Source of the DNA: Marinifilum sp. D737
GTDB lineage: Bacteria > Bacteroidota > Bacteroidia > Bacteroidales > Marinifilaceae
Direction: 5' to 3'
DNA length: 64,000 bases
Assembly (NCBI RefSeq): GCF_026672275.1
Contig: NZ_JANQCD010000020.1
Span: 1 to 64,000, forward strand
Both the position numbers and the translations under genes were made by a program. The notes under the pieces are model-generated. The model made no database searches. It saw nothing but the letters and a program-made list of their open reading frames with translations, and had not been told where the DNA came from. Positions 27,378 through 36,185 of the stretch are shown piece after piece (the first letter of the stretch is position 1; the number at the start of each line of letters is the position of its first letter).

Positions 27378-28681
27378 TAAGAAAAGAGATAAATAAAATT
27401 AGTGAGGTTGGAAAAGCTTTGATCTCCGTGGAAGGAAACCCAGGTGTAGCATTGAATCATGTGGTTGAACTTTTACATGCGGATTCGAATCAAAGTCTGT
27501 CTTTTGCCAAAGCTATTAACATTAGCGAAGATTCAACAAGATTCCAGGTATTTAATGGCACGCAGGGTTTAAGTACCAGAACAAAAATCAGAATTCATGA
27601 ACGTCCGTTAACAGCAGGCTTTTCGAAAAATATGCTTGGCAGATCTTTCGATGGAATTGGAGAAGTGAAGGATGGTGGTCCGGAAATCATTTACGAGAAG
27701 CAATTGTCAACTCGTTTGGATACCTTAAACCCAACGGTTCGCTTGGTACCCAAGCAAGCTTTATGGACAGGTATCCCGATGATTGATGTATTCAACACAC
27801 TGGTGAAATCACAGAAAATTCCAATTTTTGCCGGCCCTACCGAACCTTACAACAAGCTACTATCGCAAATTGCACAAGGGGCCAAGGCCGATGTGATCAT
27901 ATTTGCAGGAATTGGTCTGAAATTCGACGAATACCAATACTTTAAAGATGAGCTGTCGAAATCGGGTAATATGGACAAAACCATCATGTTCTCGCACCTG
28001 GCAGGTGAATCGCAAATTAAGGGTTTGATGTTGCCTGATGTTGCCTTGAGTGTATCCCGCGAGTTTGCGGATAATGGAAAAGATGTTTTGGTTTTGCTTA
28101 CCGATATGACCAACTGGTCGAATATCTTAAGAAACGTTGCCAACTATCAGGATATGATTCCTTCCCTTCAGGGATATCCGGGATCCTTATATTCTGAGCT
28201 GGCCAAAAGATACGAAGTAGCTGCCGATATCGAAGGCGCTGGTTCTATCACCATCATTGGGGCCACAACCTTGGAATCGCTTGAAGATCCGGTGCCTGAT
28301 AACACAGGATACATTACGGAAGGGCAATTCTTCCTTGAAAATGGAAAATTGAAACTTGCTCGTTCCCTATCGCGATTAAAACAACAGGTTAATGGAGACA
28401 CCAGGAATGATCACAGGGCTATCATGACTGCAATGGCTTCCCTATTGGCTGAAGCTGAAAAAGCTTATGAAGCGGCAGAAGTTGGAGCAGCCAACGACCC
28501 TTTCTCGCAGAAATTACTTGGATACAGAAAAGATTTTATCGAGAAAGTAGAAGAGCCATTTGGCAAACCAGTTCAGTTGGAAGAGGCTTTGGATCTGTGT
28601 TGGGATATCTTACGAGATCACTTTGATCCTGCAGAAACCGGATTAAGTACAAAACTAATCGATCAGTACTGGAATAAGTAA
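27374..28681 (+). CDS. V/A-type ATPase subunit B
   Basis: The 435-residue non-catalytic nucleotide-binding subunit alternates with A in the head. It has the family segments FAGPTEPYNKLLSQIAQGA (a degenerate P-loop), GIGLKFDEYQYF and DMTNWSNILRNVA, and ends in a helical bundle. As expected for B it lacks a GxxxxGKT P-loop. It overlaps subunit A by 4 bp and is followed by subunit E after 21 bp. Confidence 0.94.
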   Translation: MIRKEINKISEVGKALISVEGNPGVALNHVVELLHADSNQSLSFAKAINISEDSTRFQVFNGTQGLSTRTKIRIHERPLTAGFSKNMLGRSFDGIGEVKDGGPEIIYEKQLSTRLDTLNPTVRLVPKQALWTGIPMIDVFNTLVKSQKIPIFAGPTEPYNKLLSQIAQGAKADVIIFAGIGLKFDEYQYFKDELSKSGNMDKTIMFSHLAGESQIKGLMLPDVALSVSREFADNGKDVLVLLTDMTNWSNILRNVANYQDMIPSLQGYPGSLYSELAKRYEVAADIEGAGSITIIGATTLESLEDPVPDNTGYITEGQFFLENGKLKLARSLSRLKQQVNGDTRNDHRAIMTAMASLLAEAEKAYEAAEVGAANDPFSQKLLGYRKDFIEKVEEPFGKPVQLEEALDLCWDILRDHFDPAETGLSTKLIDQYWNK

Positions 28682-28702
28682 AACCAATAAAAAAATTCAA
28701 AT

Positions 28703-29305
28703 ATGAACAAAATAGAAAATCTTGAAGGCATTGTTTTAAAGCTAAAAGAGCAAGGAATTGAAGCTGGCGAATCAGAAAAAAAGCAGATTATTGAAAATGC
28801 GAAACAACAGGCCGATGATTTAATTTCAATTGCCAAATTGGAAAGTGATAATATTCTTAGAAAAGCCAAGAACGATGCTGCTCTTCTGCAACAAAACACG
28901 CAAGCTGCCTTACAACAAGCCTCACGCGATATGGTTGAAGCTACAAAGGTATCGGTGCTGGAACATCTAAAACAGATATTTGGAAAACAGTGTAACAATT
29001 TATTCACCCAGGAACAATACATGCAGGAAATATTGAATGCTGCTGTTAAAAGTATTCCCGGCGACAAAGAGGTTGCTGTGCCGGCTCAAGTTGCTCAAAG
29101 CATGGAGGATTACCTGATTGATCAATCGCTTCAGGAAGAGATCAAGCTAAAGCCCTTACAAAAGAGTGAATCTAAAATTGAGATTCATCCGCAAAAGGAA
29201 AAGGGTATGCAATATGTGGTGAGTTCGCAAGATATAGAGAATGGTTTGTTCTCTCTATTAAATAAGGATTTGGTAGAATTGTTAAGTCACAATGGCGAGG
29301 AATAA
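28703..29305 (+). CDS. V/A-type ATPase subunit E (peripheral stalk)
   Basis: The 200-residue protein has a long Lys/Glu/Gln/Ala-rich N-terminal helix (about residues 5-95) of the right-handed coiled-coil type, as in EG peripheral stalks. A small alpha/beta C-terminal domain (about 100-200) binds the B subunit. Identification rests on this architecture and its place in the operon, as sequence conservation in E subunits is low. No separate G/H subunit is recognisable nearby. The DUF2764 gene starts 2 bp after its stop. Confidence 0.85.
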   Translation: MNKIENLEGIVLKLKEQGIEAGESEKKQIIENAKQQADDLISIAKLESDNILRKAKNDAALLQQNTQAALQQASRDMVEATKVSVLEHLKQIFGKQCNNLFTQEQYMQEILNAAVKSIPGDKEVAVPAQVAQSMEDYLIDQSLQEEIKLKPLQKSESKIEIHPQKEKGMQYVVSSQDIENGLFSLLNKDLVELLSHNGEE

Positions 29306-29307
29306 TC

Positions 29308-29808
29308 ATGGCAAACATGACCTATTTATTATGCAGCCTGCCATCCTTAAGTTTTGCTCAACACCCTCCCATTACAATGGAAGATTTTTTATCGGATGCC
29401 AAAGCGCAATTGGCTTCGGGAAAATTTCAAAAACTGGAGAGTTTAGATTTTAGACAAATCGACACATTCAATAAAGATTTAAAGGGATTTGAAGATATCA
29501 TGTTTCAATACCGGGAAGATGTGAAAGAGATCCGAAAAGCAAAGGCTGAGAAACGAAGCCCAAACTTAATGGTCTTGCCAAATGAAGTGGTATCGAAAGA
29601 TCCTTTGGTATGTGAAAAAGCAATTATGAAATGGCAGTGGGACGAACTTTCGTCTCTCGAAGCTGGAGAGCATTTCACATTTACCGAGCTTTTGATTTAC
29701 AAGCTCAAACTACAAATGTTGAGCAGGCTGGAATCCTTCCAGGCCGAAAAAGGCAGACAGGTACTTCAGGCAATTGTTAATCCAAAAATGAAGGAGGACA
29801 ATTCGTAA
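29308..29808 (+). CDS. DUF2764-family ATPase-associated protein
   Basis: The 166-residue protein starts TYLLCSLPSLSFAQ and is helical after residue 25, including YREDVKEIRKAKAEKRSP and KAIMKWQWDELSSLEAGEHF. It matches the DUF2764 proteins that accompany V/A-type ATPase operons in Bacteroidota. The location between E and D and the absence of a recognisable subunit C in the operon suggest that it replaces C/d, the link between rotor and c-ring. That role is inference. Its stop overlaps the start of subunit D by 1 bp. Confidence 0.8.
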   Translation: MANMTYLLCSLPSLSFAQHPPITMEDFLSDAKAQLASGKFQKLESLDFRQIDTFNKDLKGFEDIMFQYREDVKEIRKAKAEKRSPNLMVLPNEVVSKDPLVCEKAIMKWQWDELSSLEAGEHFTFTELLIYKLKLQMLSRLESFQAEKGRQVLQAIVNPKMKEDNS

Positions 29809-30416
29809 TGGCAGGGATTAAAATTAAGTATACAAAAACGGAGCAGGCTCGTCAAAAAAAGGTATTAAAAGTATCCTTAAGAATGTTGCCCCTTTTCGAG
29901 GCAATGGAAAAATCCTTAATGGCAACCATTAACACCATTGGAGAAAAGATCCTTCACATCAGGGAAATCATTGAGCAAAACGAAAAGAAAGCCGAAAGCT
30001 GGATAGCCATTTTAAATGACTTCTGGGTAGATCTTGACCATTTTATTTCGGTAAACAAGATTATAAGCAAACAGGTAGATGTTGCCGGAGTTAGGGTAAG
30101 ACAATTTGAGCGGGTGGATTTTAATGTAAATCCGATTCATGATGATGCTCCGCTTTGGTTGGATCATGCCATTGAACTGATGAAAGAACAGCTTCAGTTG
30201 CTTGCCGAAATTGATTGTTTGCAAAAGCAAATTGAGATTCTGGAAGAGGAGTTAATGGAAGTGAGAGCTCGGGTGAAACTGTTTGAGAATCGTAGGATTC
30301 CCAATGCAAAAATGGCCATTCGAAAAATCGGACAGAAATTGCAAGATGATGAGCGCTTAACAATTGCAACTGCAAAAGTGGTTAAAACCAAAAAATTAGA
30401 GGAGGCAGTATCATGA
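29808..30416 (+). CDS. V/A-type ATPase subunit D (central rotor shaft)
   Basis: The 202-residue protein is formed of two long antiparallel helices at the ends, the coiled coil that rotates in the A3B3 head. The N-terminal motif IKYTKTEQARQKKVLKVSL and the C-terminal stretch ENRRIPNAKMAIRKIGQKLQ match the D family. The gene is coupled at both ends: 1-bp overlap with DUF2764 and 4-bp ATGA overlap with subunit I. No subunit F gene was identified in the operon. Confidence 0.9.
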   Translation: MAGIKIKYTKTEQARQKKVLKVSLRMLPLFEAMEKSLMATINTIGEKILHIREIIEQNEKKAESWIAILNDFWVDLDHFISVNKIISKQVDVAGVRVRQFERVDFNVNPIHDDAPLWLDHAIELMKEQLQLLAEIDCLQKQIEILEEELMEVRARVKLFENRRIPNAKMAIRKIGQKLQDDERLTIATAKVVKTKKLEEAVS

Positions 30417-32230
30417 TTACAAAAATGAAAAAGTTACTCTTGTTCCTGCCCAATTCGGAAAGAGACATCAATACGAACCTTACCATTTTAGGTGAACTGG
30501 GTATGGTACACATTGCTCCTTTTCAGTTGCCAAAAGATGGCTCAATTGATAAAGTTAGTAGTCGTGTAAAGCAATTAAAAAAGGCAATCCGGATTCTTGA
30601 TCGATACAAGAGCAAGGAAAACCATCAAATTGCCAATATGAATCGAATCGATAAGCTGGCGAAGGATGAAAATGCTTTGCTGGAAAAGGTGTTGAGTACA
30701 GAGAAGGAATATCAGAATCTGTTAAGAGAAAAAGAGCAATTGAATGAAAACCTGAATTGGTTTAAGGATTGGGGAAATATTGCATTAGATGATTTTAAGT
30801 TATTGCAAGAAAAGGAAGTTTTCGTTCGATTGTATTTGGCTAAGGATAAAGATGTAAGATCTATTTCGGAACAGGAGCAGATTTCCATTGTTGGGAAATT
30901 AAACGAGCTGTATCAAATTGTTTTTGTATCAGAAAATAAAGATCAGAGATTAAATCTTACCGAAGTTAAGCTTCCTGAACATGGAAAAAATGAGGTAGTG
31001 GATCTGATCAATCAAAATAATGCCATCATTAAGCAATGTGAAGAATTGCTTACTACCCTTTCTCAACATCAAACTGTTCTTCTAAAAGTTTTGGCAGATG
31101 AAAGCAAATGTTTGGATCTAAAAAAGGTAGCGTTTAGTGGCCAAAAGTTAGATGAGCAAATTGTTTATTGGAAAGGCTATATGCCCGAAGAATCGGTTGA
31201 AAACCTGATTCGGATAGCTGAAGACAATTCCTGGGGATATGTAATTCAGGATCCCAATGATGAGGAAGCAGACGAAGTACCCACTTTATTTAAAAGCTCG
31301 AAATGGGCCGAAAAGATTAAGCCTGTAATGAATTTTATGGGTTTGGTTCCGGGTTACAAAGAGCTTGATGTATCGAAGGTATTCATGATCTTCTTTACCT
31401 TTTTTACAGGAATATTGGTTGGTGATGCCGGATATGGACTAATTTTTCTGCTGATTACCTTTTTGGTACATCGCAAAAAGAAATTTGCTTCCATTATCGA
31501 ATTTCAATTGATGTATACGCTTTCAGCATCCATCATGATCTGGGGAATTTTAACGGGTACCTATTTTGGTTCTGAGACCATTGCTGAAATATCAATTTTA
31601 AATCAGTTTAGAATTGAGAAAATCGCAAGTTTTGGTGGCGACAGTATTTTCATTCAAAAATTGATGTTTGTGATTGGTGCCATTCATTTAAGCATTGGGC
31701 ATCTGCAAACTGCATGGAAATACAATAATAGCATTAGAGCAATTGGGCAATTGGGCTGGGTAGCCATTATATGGGGATTATTTGGAGTCGTAAACCATTT
31801 GGTACTGGGATTGGAAGCTCAACCCGTTACACCCTATCTATTTGCTGCAGGTATCAGTATGGTGGCTTTGTTTTCCCATACAGGTTCAAATTTCTTTAAG
31901 GGAATGCTTTCTTCCATAGGAAACCTGCCCCTTAGCATTATCAATGGATTCTCGGATATCATTTCTTACATCAGACTTTATGCCGTTGGATTATCGACAG
32001 TGTTAATGGCTACAAGTTTTAACAATATGGCCATTGGCGATGGTGTTACAACCATAGCATCAGGTATCAGTGCAATAATCGTTCTGATATTGGGTCACGG
32101 ACTAAATATGGTTCTTGCAGGCATGGCAGTATTGGTGCATGGTGTACGATTAAACATGCTGGAATATGCCGGACATGCTAATGTTGAATTCTCAGGAAGA
32201 GAATTCAAACCTTTCAAATTAAAAAAGTAA
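30413..32230 (+). CDS. V/A-type ATPase subunit I (a subunit, stator)
   Basis: The 605-residue protein has an N-terminal cytosolic arm of coiled coils (about residues 1-310) and a C-terminal membrane half with about seven helices. The essential arginine of the ion path is Arg521 in ISYIRLYAVGLST. ILVGDAGYGLIFLL and the HGVRLNMLEYAGHANVEFSG end are characteristic. It forms the two ion half-channels against the c-ring. It is translationally coupled to D and followed 26 bp later by the c-ring gene. Confidence 0.94.
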   Translation: MITKMKKLLLFLPNSERDINTNLTILGELGMVHIAPFQLPKDGSIDKVSSRVKQLKKAIRILDRYKSKENHQIANMNRIDKLAKDENALLEKVLSTEKEYQNLLREKEQLNENLNWFKDWGNIALDDFKLLQEKEVFVRLYLAKDKDVRSISEQEQISIVGKLNELYQIVFVSENKDQRLNLTEVKLPEHGKNEVVDLINQNNAIIKQCEELLTTLSQHQTVLLKVLADESKCLDLKKVAFSGQKLDEQIVYWKGYMPEESVENLIRIAEDNSWGYVIQDPNDEEADEVPTLFKSSKWAEKIKPVMNFMGLVPGYKELDVSKVFMIFFTFFTGILVGDAGYGLIFLLITFLVHRKKKFASIIEFQLMYTLSASIMIWGILTGTYFGSETIAEISILNQFRIEKIASFGGDSIFIQKLMFVIGAIHLSIGHLQTAWKYNNSIRAIGQLGWVAIIWGLFGVVNHLVLGLEAQPVTPYLFAAGISMVALFSHTGSNFFKGMLSSIGNLPLSIINGFSDIISYIRLYAVGLSTVLMATSFNNMAIGDGVTTIASGISAIIVLILGHGLNMVLAGMAVLVHGVRLNMLEYAGHANVEFSGREFKPFKLKK

Positions 32231-32256
32231 AAATCAACAAATAAAACTTTAAAAAC

Positions 32257-32715
32257 ATGACTTTATTAACAGTAGTATCAGGATTTGGTGGACACGCAAT
32301 CGCTTTAGGAATCGCAGGAGTTGGATCGGCAATTGGAACAGGAATCGCAGCAATGGGTGCAATGGGGCTATGGAAACAATCGATCAAAGACAAAAAGAAA
32401 CTTCCTTCATTGGCTCTTGCAATGGTGGGTATGCCATTGAGCCAGGTAATTTATGGTATGATTTTCATGAATTCGATGATTGGAGCCAACCTTAATCCTG
32501 ATAGTTATGGCAATCAAATGATTTGGGCATTTTTCGTAGGTCTTGCCATTGCAGCATCAGCTATTATGCAGGGAAAAGTTGGAGCTGCTGCTTGTGCTAA
32601 CCTGGCTGTAGACGATAAACAAGGATCGGGAATGTACATCGCCGCTATGGGGGTTATCGAAACCGTAGCTCTACTTGCAATGGTATTTGGAATGGGTGGC
32701 ATTCCAAGTGTTTAA
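32257..32715 (+). CDS. V/A-type ATPase subunit K (c-ring proteolipid, four helices)
   Basis: The 152-residue duplicated hairpin protein has only one ion-binding carboxylate: Glu135 in GVIETVALLAM, with none in the first hairpin. Residues matching the Na+ site of Enterococcus hirae NtpK are visible: Ser62-Gln63 in MPLSQVIYG, Gln105 in IMQGKVGAAA, and Glu135. This favours Na+ as coupling ion, although proton use cannot be excluded by eye. One carboxylate per four helices is typical of V-type pumps. It ends the operon; a perfect hairpin overlaps its stop codon. Confidence 0.92.
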   Translation: MTLLTVVSGFGGHAIALGIAGVGSAIGTGIAAMGAMGLWKQSIKDKKKLPSLALAMVGMPLSQVIYGMIFMNSMIGANLNPDSYGNQMIWAFFVGLAIAASAIMQGKVGAAACANLAVDDKQGSGMYIAAMGVIETVALLAMVFGMGGIPSV

Positions 32716-32732
32716 TACCACCTATGGTATTA
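32713..32732. repeat. Minimal TAATACCA/TGGTATTA hairpin at the end of the ATPase operon
   Basis: Perfect 8-bp stem with loop CCTA, overlapping the stop codon of subunit K. The stem is the same terminal sequence as the TAATACC-family elements, so it may be a deleted member. Confidence 0.75.
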
Positions 32733-32748
32733 ATAAAAACTCAATAAT

Positions 32749-32894
32749 TAATACCGATTAGTTGCTAAGTTTACTCACTTATTTCGCTACACTCATGACT
32801 GAGTGTTAGCAATCTATCGGCACTATACCCATGACTGAGTGTTAGCAATCTATCGGCACTATACCCATGAGTAAATTAACATCTAAAATGGTAT
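32749..32894. repeat. TAATACC-family palindromic element, copy 2, with internal 36-bp tandem duplication
   Basis: Runs from TAATACC to GGTAT. The arm CCGATTAGTTGCTAA is inverted as TTAGCAATCTATCGG. A 36-bp unit starting CATGACTGAGTG is repeated perfectly at 32794-32829 and 32830-32865. No gene is supported from here to 33250. Confidence 0.75.
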
Positions 32895-32896
32895 AA

Positions 32897-32932
32897 AAAG
32901 GCCAGGTCAAGCTTATTGCTGATTTGGCCTTT
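32897..32932 (+). terminator. Terminator downstream of the V/A-ATPase operon
   Basis: AAAGGCCA pairs with TGGCCTTT around a 20-nt loop and is followed by TGTTG. It lies 3 nt after the palindromic element. 32933-33164 holds nothing I can support. Confidence 0.65.
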
Positions 32933-33171
32933 GTTGTAATATATTTTCTAGTGCCAATAGAATATGTAGGGTTTTATCGCTCTATTGTCCTCTAGCTGGA
33001 CGGGCGCCCTTCTTATTTACTTGCAATTACCATTTTTAAAAATCTTGCATGCTACAATGGCTTCCTTGAATAGCACGAGCTTTCCAACTCGAGCTTTTCG
33101 AATGCAAAAGATTTCCCGTTGCCTCACGAATCTCTTCCAGATTCCTTCGACAGCCAAGCATATAAAAAAAA

Positions 33172-33202
33172 CTGAGAGCATCACTTGAAGTGATACTCTC
33201 AG
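33172..33202. terminator. Bidirectional terminator 3' of the aminopeptidase gene
   Basis: CTGAGAG(C)ATCACTT pairs with AAGTGAT(A)CTCTCAG, with A-rich DNA to the left and T-rich DNA to the right, so it would terminate in both directions. It is 49 bp from the stop of the minus-strand aminopeptidase gene. Confidence 0.85.
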
Positions 33203-33250
33203 GGCTTTTTGTTTTTTATGTTCTTTTGGTTGTTAAGAAAATCAATTTTC

Positions 33251-34552
33251 TTACAGTCCGAAGAAATAAGTAAATACCTTGCGAACGTAGGCATTGTCTT
33301 CTACTCCACCTGTTTCGCGAACCGAGTGCATTCCGAACATTGGGTTACCGATGTCAACGGTACGAATATCAACCTGTCCTGTTGAAACATTACCTAGTGT
33401 ACTACCTCCAACTAAGTCGGAACGGTTCACAAATTTTTGGTAAGGAACATCGGCATTCTTACACAAGGTTTCGAATACTGTACCCGAATCACCATCGGTA
33501 GTATATTTTTGGTTAGCGTGGATCTTGATTACCGGTCCTTTGTTGATGAACGGACGGTTTGTAGGATCGTGCTTCTCACCAATGTTAGGGTGTACAGCGT
33601 GAGCCATATCTGCAGAAATCATGAACGAGCTGTAGATGGCACGGTGCAATGCTTCCATATCTTTACCCAATTTGAAAACAATGCGCTGCAAAATGTGACG
33701 CAATACCGGAGAACCTGCTCCCTGCTTGGTAACACTTCCCACCTCTTCGTTATCGAAAATGGCAAGCATTTGGGTTTTCTTTGAATTACCAACCGACAAT
33801 AAAGCTTTTAAACCTGCATGAGCCATTGCCAAATCATCCAAACGTGGTGAAGAAATAAACTCATCATTCAATCCAAAGATGCATCCTTTTTCAAGCTCAA
33901 ATAAGTTTACGTCAAAATCGATAATTGCTTCAGCATCAATCTTCAATTCGTTGGCAATCAATTTCACCAAACAATTGTCCTTTTCCATTTCTTCCGTAAT
34001 CATAGAAAGCAATGGAAGCATATCTTTTTGCTTGTTCAAAGCAACACCATCGTTCACTGCACGGTTCAAGTGAATTGCCAGATTAGGAATCACCATCAAC
34101 GGACGATCAATCTTCACATACAAATGCTCTGGATGCAAAGGATCGTTTGATTTTACTGATACACGACCAGCAATGGAAAGTGGACGATCCATCCAAGTAT
34201 TTAGAATCGGACCACCGTAAACTTCTGTATTTAATTTGATATAGTTTCCTTCAACTTCAATTTCAGGATTTGGTTTGATTTTAAAACCAGGTGCATCAGA
34301 ATGAGCACAAATCATTTGGAATCCTTCCTCTTCAATCTCTCCTGTTCCAATTTGAAAAGCGAAAATAGCTGATCCATTCTTTGTTGTAAAGTACTTTCCT
34401 CCCTTTGCAACTTCCCATTCTTCGCGAAGATCTAACTCCTGAAAACCAGCCTCATTTAACTCCTTTCTGATGTTATTAACGGCATGGTAAGTACTCGGAC
34501 TTCCATGAATAAAATCGATTAATTCTTGTGCTTGTTGTTTTGAATTACTCAT
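33251..34552 (-). CDS. M18-family aminopeptidase
   Basis: The 433-residue cytosolic protein has the M18 dinuclear zinc site: His in ICAHSDAPGFKIKP, Asp in SSPRLDDLAMAHAG, the Glu pair in IFDNEEVGS, Asp in SADMAHAVHPN and the C-terminal His within FGMHSVRE. Members form large tetrahedral dodecamers and remove N-terminal residues, often Asp or Glu, from peptides. It is a single gene with a terminator on its 3' side and a palindromic element upstream, between it and the divergently transcribed exonuclease-like gene. Confidence 0.93.
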   Translation of the reverse strand: MSNSKQQAQELIDFIHGSPSTYHAVNNIRKELNEAGFQELDLREEWEVAKGGKYFTTKNGSAIFAFQIGTGEIEEEGFQMICAHSDAPGFKIKPNPEIEVEGNYIKLNTEVYGGPILNTWMDRPLSIAGRVSVKSNDPLHPEHLYVKIDRPLMVIPNLAIHLNRAVNDGVALNKQKDMLPLLSMITEEMEKDNCLVKLIANELKIDAEAIIDFDVNLFELEKGCIFGLNDEFISSPRLDDLAMAHAGLKALLSVGNSKKTQMLAIFDNEEVGSVTKQGAGSPVLRHILQRIVFKLGKDMEALHRAIYSSFMISADMAHAVHPNIGEKHDPTNRPFINKGPVIKIHANQKYTTDGDSGTVFETLCKNADVPYQKFVNRSDLVGGSTLGNVSTGQVDIRTVDIGNPMFGMHSVRETGGVEDNAYVRKVFTYFFGL

Positions 34553-34673
34553 AGTGTATGTTTTAATATTGTCTTCGAAATTTGAGTTTCAAATCTACAT
34601 TATTTTTTAGGTTTGGCAAGTACTTTAGGCACTATATGAATTCATTTTTCGCTCAATAGTTTTATATTTGCTC

Positions 34674-34803
34674 TAATACCGATTATTAATTATAATGCGC
34701 CATTTGTTCATTCACTCCAAATGCCTAACTAATTATGTATCGGCATTTCATTTTAATATTTCACAGTTTCGCCTAAGCTCACTCTGAAATTTAAATGGTA
34801 TTA
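34674..34803. repeat. TAATACC-family palindromic element, copy 3
   Basis: Bounded by TAATACC (34674-34680) and GGTATTA (34797-34803), perfect inverted ends, with inner arms CCGATTATTAATTAT and TAATTATGTATCGG. It fills most of the gap between two divergent genes, so it sits in their promoter region. Confidence 0.75.
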
Positions 34804-34829
34804 TCTGATTACCCTAATAAAAACTAACT

Positions 34830-36128
34830 ATGACAAACGATCCAATACTGGAACTTTATAATCATCAATTTGCCATTATCTCACTCGAAACAACCGGTAT
34901 TTCGCCACAACATGGCGATCATTTGGTTGAACTGGCTATACAAACGGTGAATTGGAATGGTGAATTACTGGACAGTTACGAAACATTAGTGCATCCAGGA
35001 AAAGACATTGAAGGCTTTCAAATTCACGGCATAACCGATGACATGGTGAAGAATGCTCCTTCGGCTTCGGAAATTGTTCCTGATATCCTTTCTCGCTTAA
35101 ATGGCAAAACCCTGGTAGCTCACGATTTTGATTTTGCTGTTCGCTTTTTAGAACCAATTCTAAATGGTAACATGCCTAAATTGGAAGGTATCTGTACCTT
35201 AAAATTGTTCGACTTGGTGGCTCCGGATTCGGGTCTGCGTCGATTGGAACAACTGTGTACTTATTACGATATTGAGTTTTCGGTACGCCATTCTGCCAAG
35301 TCTGATTCTTTGGCAACGGCCAAGCTTTTCTCCATACTGAAGAATCTATACGCTCAGCAAAACGAGATTGAAGATTTCGTTGAAAACTTCCTTCACCTGA
35401 CTAAAATTGAAGATTGCCCGAAAGAGCGCAATATTTTCATGAAGCGAAAGGAAGCTAAAAACATCGCCAACATCCAGAAAAACAAACTTTACGATTTACT
35501 AAACAGGTTAACTTCAAGTGCTGGAGATTCTGTTCCTGTACGTCAGTATTTGAATGTTTTAGATCGTGCTTTGGCAGATCGTATTTTGGAAGAGAAAGAG
35601 ATTTTCTCTTTGGTAGATTTGGCAACAGACTACAAACTCTCGAAAGAACAGGTGATGGAAATTCATGAGGAATACTTGCGCAAGCTGATTCGCATTTACC
35701 TTTTGGATGAAATTTTAACAAATGCCGAAATGGATGATCTTCATTTGGTCTCCGATTTGCTTTGCATTCTTCCCAAAGAATTGGATTTGTTAATTAAATA
35801 CGAGCGCACCAAAATTCCAATTACCACACCTGGCGTTCAAAAACAATTGAAATCATTGACGGGAAAGAGCGTTTGTTTCTCTGGTCACCTCAATTGTAAG
35901 ATCAACGGCCAACGAATCGATCGTGAATTGGCTCAACAGTTGGTAAAAGAACGTGGACTGATCGTGAAGCGAGTGGTATCTAAAAATGTAGATTACCTTA
36001 TCACTGCTCATGCTGAACAATTCTCTGGAAAAGGTCGCAAGAACCGAAAAGCCATGGAATATCATGTAAATGTGATAGATGAGAAGATCTTTTGGGAGAT
36101 GATAGGTGTAGTTGTAGACAATGAATAA
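34830..36128 (+). CDS. Exonuclease-fold (DnaQ-like) and BRCT protein with degenerate active site
   Basis: In this 432-residue protein, residues 14-170 align with the DEDDh epsilon-type exonuclease fold: ISLETTG (motif I), VAHDFDFAVRFL (motif II) and HSAKSDSLATAKLF (motif III). The usual D-x-E of motif I is Ser18-x-Glu20, and the motif II Asp is Ala103, so two of four metal ligands are missing; His154 and Asp159 remain. Residues about 175-340 are helical with unknown role. Residues about 345-428 form a BRCT domain (LTGKSVCFSGHL through EKIFWEMIG), a DNA-end or phosphopeptide binding module. Active relatives act in repair. This one may be a binding protein, or may use nearby Asp99 or Asp101 instead. 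It has its own terminator at 36151-36175. Confidence 0.85.
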   Translation: MTNDPILELYNHQFAIISLETTGISPQHGDHLVELAIQTVNWNGELLDSYETLVHPGKDIEGFQIHGITDDMVKNAPSASEIVPDILSRLNGKTLVAHDFDFAVRFLEPILNGNMPKLEGICTLKLFDLVAPDSGLRRLEQLCTYYDIEFSVRHSAKSDSLATAKLFSILKNLYAQQNEIEDFVENFLHLTKIEDCPKERNIFMKRKEAKNIANIQKNKLYDLLNRLTSSAGDSVPVRQYLNVLDRALADRILEEKEIFSLVDLATDYKLSKEQVMEIHEEYLRKLIRIYLLDEILTNAEMDDLHLVSDLLCILPKELDLLIKYERTKIPITTPGVQKQLKSLTGKSVCFSGHLNCKINGQRIDRELAQQLVKERGLIVKRVVSKNVDYLITAHAEQFSGKGRKNRKAMEYHVNVIDEKIFWEMIGVVVDNE

Positions 36129-36150
36129 CTATCAATTACCAATGAATAAT

Positions 36151-36175
36151 AAAGGCGCGAATGATTCGCGCCTTT
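36151..36175. terminator. Bidirectional terminator between convergent genes
   Basis: AAAGGCGCGAAT followed by GATTCGCGCCTTT forms a perfect long stem. It lies 22 bp after the BRCT-protein stop and 10 bp before the nitroreductase stop. Confidence 0.9.
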
Positions 36176-36185
36176 GTTATTATTC

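Noticed and set aside
32794-32865. CRISPR-like repeats
   Set aside because: Only two directly abutting 36-bp copies with no spacers and no cas genes.
32985-33188. 67-codon frame downstream of the ATPase operon
   Set aside because: It runs into the terminator hairpin at 33172-33202 and shows no protein-like composition.
34663-34670. TATATTTG as promoter of the exonuclease-BRCT gene
   Set aside because: No TTG at the right distance and 160 bp plus a palindromic element lie between it and the start codon.
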